DNA from: Chlorobiaceae bacterium
GTDB taxonomy: Bacteria > Bacteroidota > Chlorobiia > Chlorobiales > Chlorobiaceae
Direction of reading: 5' to 3'
DNA: 8,857 bases
Assembly (NCBI GenBank): GCA_013336025.1
Contig: JAAXUM010000052.1
Span: 1 to 8,857, forward strand
In this document: one piece after another, positions 6,602 through 8,857 of the stretch
How the letters are laid out: the number at the start of each line of letters is the position of its first letter
How positions within the stretch are numbered: position 1 is the first letter of the stretch
Notes under the pieces: generated by a model
Database searches by the model: none
What the model saw: only the letters and a program-made list of their open reading frames with translations
Told to the model about the DNA's origin: nothing
Made by a program: the position numbers and the translations under genes

Positions 6602-8425
6602 CTATATCGCCATCCCTTTGAACTGGCTCATATAGAGGTTGAAATAGACTCCCTGGTGTTCAAGGAGTTCCTGATGGGTTCCTTGTTCGACAATGGTTCC
6701 GTTGTCGATGACAAGTACCAGGTCGGCGTCCCGAATGGTGCTCAGCCGGTGGGCGATAACAAAGCTTGTTCTTCCGGCCATGAGCCGGAGCAGCGCTTTC
6801 TGGATGCGGAGTTCGGTTCGGGTGTCGATGCTGCTTGTCGCTTCGTCGAGAATCAGAATGTCGGGGTTCAGAAGAATAACCCGTGTAATTGCCAGTAACT
6901 GGCGCTGCCCCTGGCTCAGGTTGCCTGCACGTTCGGAGAGTACGGTATTGTAGCCTTGGGGGAGCAGGCGGATGAACGGGTCTGCTTCTGCAAGTTCCGC
7001 AGCACGGAAACACTCATCGTCAGTGGCGTTGAGCTGTCCGAAACGGATGTTTTCCAGAACTGTTCCGGAAAAGAGAAAGGTATCCTGAAGAACCAGTCCA
7101 AGTCTCCGGCGCCATGCTTCCTTGCCGATCGTGCGTATATCGGTGCCGTCAATGGTGATGGAGCCGCTTTGCAGGTCATAAAAACGGGTCAGAAGATTGA
7201 TGATCGTGGTTTTTCCGGCTCCTGTCGGGCCGACCAGCGCAATGGTTTTCCCGGCTTCGGCTGTAAACGTCATGTTCCGGACTACGGGGGTGCCTTCCTC
7301 ATAGGCAAATGTCACCTGGTCGAAGCGGATGGTTCCTGCTTTTTCGGGAGGTACGGATTCGGACGGAGCGCCGAATTCTGAGGGGATGTCGAGGATTTCA
7401 AATATTCTTTCTGATCCGGCAAGTGCGGCCTGAATGGCGTTGTACATGTTTGCAAGCTGCCGGAGAGGCTGCACAAGATTCTGGCCATAGATGATAAAGG
7501 TGGCGATAACTCCGACGCTGACCAGATCTTTCAGGGCGAGCCAGCCGCCAAAACCGGCAATGACAATGACAAAGAGGTTGCCCAGAACATTGGTGAGCGG
7601 CATGAGAAGCAGTGCATAGCTGTTTGCTTCGACGGCGGCTTTGAAAACTCCGTCGTTATGGATGCGGAATCGTTCGATCACCTCTGCTTGACGTCTGAAG
7701 GCTTTGATCACTTTAAGCCCGCTGATTGCTTCTTCGGTGACACTGTTCATTTCACCAAGCTGTTTTTGCAGTTCCCTGAATCCTTTGCGGGTGTAGCGGG
7801 CAACAAACCGGGTGAACCAGATCATGAGCGGGATCACAAGCAGGGATGCAAGGGCAAGCCATGCGTCGAGAAGAAACATGACGACAAGGATGCCGGCAAG
7901 TGAGAGCACGCTTGCTATGAGCGAGGTGACGTTTTGTGAGACGGCCTGGTTAATGGCATCGATATCGTTGGTCAGTCTGCTCATCAGGCCGCCCGACGGG
8001 TTACGATCGAAATAACTGACCGGCAGGGTTTGTATATGTGCGAAAAGATCACCGCTCAACTGCTTCAGTGCGTTCTGGGAGAGGCTGGCCATAATCCATC
8101 CGGCAATGAGCTGGAAGAGGTTAAAGAAAAGATAGACCAGCAGCATCAGGAGAGCGATTTTTTCAAGACCGGCAACATTTTTTGCCGCAATAAATTGATC
8201 AATGGCTACGCCCATCAGATAGGGCCCGGCAAGCCCGAGTGCCGTGTAAATGATGACGAGAAGGGAAACCGTGACAAGTTTTATTCTGAACGGGGCCAGG
8301 TATCCGGATAAACGCCTGAGTGCCTCTTTGGGGTTTCGGGATTTTTCAATTCGGCCAGGGTTTCCGGCGCCCCTGTGGCGCATTGATGCAAGCGGGTTTC
8401 GAGCGTTGTTCTGTTGCAGGCTCAT
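6602..8425 (-). CDS. ABC exporter half-transporter with catalytically intact ATPase domain
   Basis: This 607-residue inner-membrane protein is a type IV (MsbA/multidrug-like) ABC half-transporter. After about 40 polar, basic residues comes the membrane domain, with hydrophobic helices near residues 48-70, 88-112, 165-185, 187-208, 270-292 and 300-318. The ATPase domain follows (about 365-600): Walker A GPTGAGKTT (399-407), Q-loop Gln447, signature LSQGQ (503-507), Walker B ILILDE (523-528) with catalytic Glu528, and switch His559. The signature differs from LSGGQ, a change common in one subunit of heterodimeric exporters. The ATG at 8425 has AGGAG 8 nt upstream (8438-8434) and overlaps the stop of the preceding ABC gene as ATGA, so the two are probably translated together and assemble 1:1. 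The substrate cannot be told from sequence; drug or lipid export is typical of the group. Confidence 0.93.
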   Translation of the reverse strand: MSLQQNNARNPLASMRHRGAGNPGRIEKSRNPKEALRRLSGYLAPFRIKLVTVSLLVIIYTALGLAGPYLMGVAIDQFIAAKNVAGLEKIALLMLLVYLFFNLFQLIAGWIMASLSQNALKQLSGDLFAHIQTLPVSYFDRNPSGGLMSRLTNDIDAINQAVSQNVTSLIASVLSLAGILVVMFLLDAWLALASLLVIPLMIWFTRFVARYTRKGFRELQKQLGEMNSVTEEAISGLKVIKAFRRQAEVIERFRIHNDGVFKAAVEANSYALLLMPLTNVLGNLFVIVIAGFGGWLALKDLVSVGVIATFIIYGQNLVQPLRQLANMYNAIQAALAGSERIFEILDIPSEFGAPSESVPPEKAGTIRFDQVTFAYEEGTPVVRNMTFTAEAGKTIALVGPTGAGKTTIINLLTRFYDLQSGSITIDGTDIRTIGKEAWRRRLGLVLQDTFLFSGTVLENIRFGQLNATDDECFRAAELAEADPFIRLLPQGYNTVLSERAGNLSQGQRQLLAITRVILLNPDILILDEATSSIDTRTELRIQKALLRLMAGRTSFVIAHRLSTIRDADLVLVIDNGTIVEQGTHQELLEHQGVYFNLYMSQFKGMAI

Positions 8426-8857
8426 GGCTGTTTCTCCTGCTTTTTTCTGTTGCCGCCGGGGCTTTCAGAGAGTGTTTCGCTTCCCAGCTGTGAGTCGCAG
8501 ATTTCGCGATAGACCGTCGAGGTCTGCATCAGCATGGCATGGTCACCCTCACCGGCAATCCGTCCTTTTTCAAGTACAATGATCTTGTCGGCCTTCAGCA
8601 CTGTGCTGACGCGCTGGGCAACAATGATCGTGGTGCATCTTCTGTGTTTCAGATGGAGCGCATTCTGAATTCTGGTTTCCGTTTCAATGTCAACGGCGCT
8701 CGTACTGTCGTCAAGAATGAGAATTTCCGGAGAAGAGAGCAGCGCCCGTGCAAGAGCAATACGCTGTTTCTGGCCGCCGGAAAGGTTCACGCCGCGCTCT
8801 TCAACGCGGGTATCGTACCCTTTTGGCAGGTTGAGAATAAAATCGTGAGCCTCAGCG
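8422..8857 (-). CDS. ABC exporter partner subunit with degenerate ATP site (5' part missing)
   Basis: The gene enters from the right edge, and only the last 144 residues, within the ATPase domain, are visible. They include the signature LSGGQ (visible residues 25-29), then a Walker B reading ILILDD. Asp50 (codon at 8709-8707) replaces the catalytic Glu, and the switch motif AQRVS has Gln81 (codon at 8616-8614) in place of His. Both losses together mark the degenerate subunit of a heterodimeric exporter, as in Thermotoga TM287/288. Its intact LSGGQ would complete the working site formed with the Walker motifs of the downstream partner. The C-terminus is a polar, basic tail (GGNRKKQEKQP). The stop codon overlaps the ATG of the partner (ATGA), indicating an operon with translational coupling. 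The membrane domain and start lie outside the window. An internal GTG at 8790 is not the real start, because the conserved frame continues upstream of it. Confidence 0.92.
   Translation of the reverse strand, partial: AEAHDFILNLPKGYDTRVEERGVNLSGGQKQRIALARALLSSPEILILDDSTSAVDIETETRIQNALHLKHRRCTTIIVAQRVSTVLKADKIIVLEKGRIAGEGDHAMLMQTSTVYREICDSQLGSETLSESPGGNRKKQEKQP

Overview
The window comes from a bacterial chromosome of moderate GC content. It carries ordinary housekeeping genes packed tightly in short operons. The gene set (shikimate pathway, type III pantothenate kinase, RecD2-type helicase, a paired ABC exporter) and the protein style look most like a green sulfur bacterium (Chlorobi/Chlorobiaceae). 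That assignment rests on recollection of family style, not on a search, and is held with moderate-to-low confidence. I see no rRNA, tRNA, insertion sequence, CRISPR array or prophage gene, and no convincing undescribed multi-gene system.

Layout, left to right. Positions 1-251 are non-coding apart from a possible gene edge, with a plausible sigma-70-type promoter at 160-188. A two-gene plus-strand unit follows: an unrecognised two-helix membrane protein (252-758) and type III pantothenate kinase coaX (788-1594). coaX runs tail-to-tail into a minus-strand unit, overlapping it by 23 bp. That unit is shikimate kinase aroK (3261-2689) followed by 3-dehydroquinate synthase aroB (2669-1572), two steps of chorismate synthesis. 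A 115-bp gap with a possible aroK promoter separates these from a minus-strand RecD2/TraA-type helicase (3377 to at least 5464). The conserved N-terminal segment of the helicase stays in frame up to 5563 but has no normal start codon: the only upstream ATG (5572) is followed two codons later by TAA.

A divergent region of about 240 bp (5573-5811), holding a hairpin and a palindrome, separates recD2 from a plus-strand class I glutamine amidotransferase (5812-6543). A short AT-rich hairpin lies between that gene and the convergent end of two minus-strand ABC exporter half-transporters. These overlap by the four bases ATGA. The upstream partner runs off the right edge. Its visible nucleotide-binding domain has Asp in place of the catalytic Glu and Gln in place of the switch His, while the downstream partner has intact catalytic residues but an LSQGQ signature. 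This is the pattern of a heterodimeric exporter with one degenerate and one working ATP site.

The points most worth a second look are the recD2 5' end, the asymmetric ABC pair, and a Glu in place of the usual first-motif Asp in CoaX.
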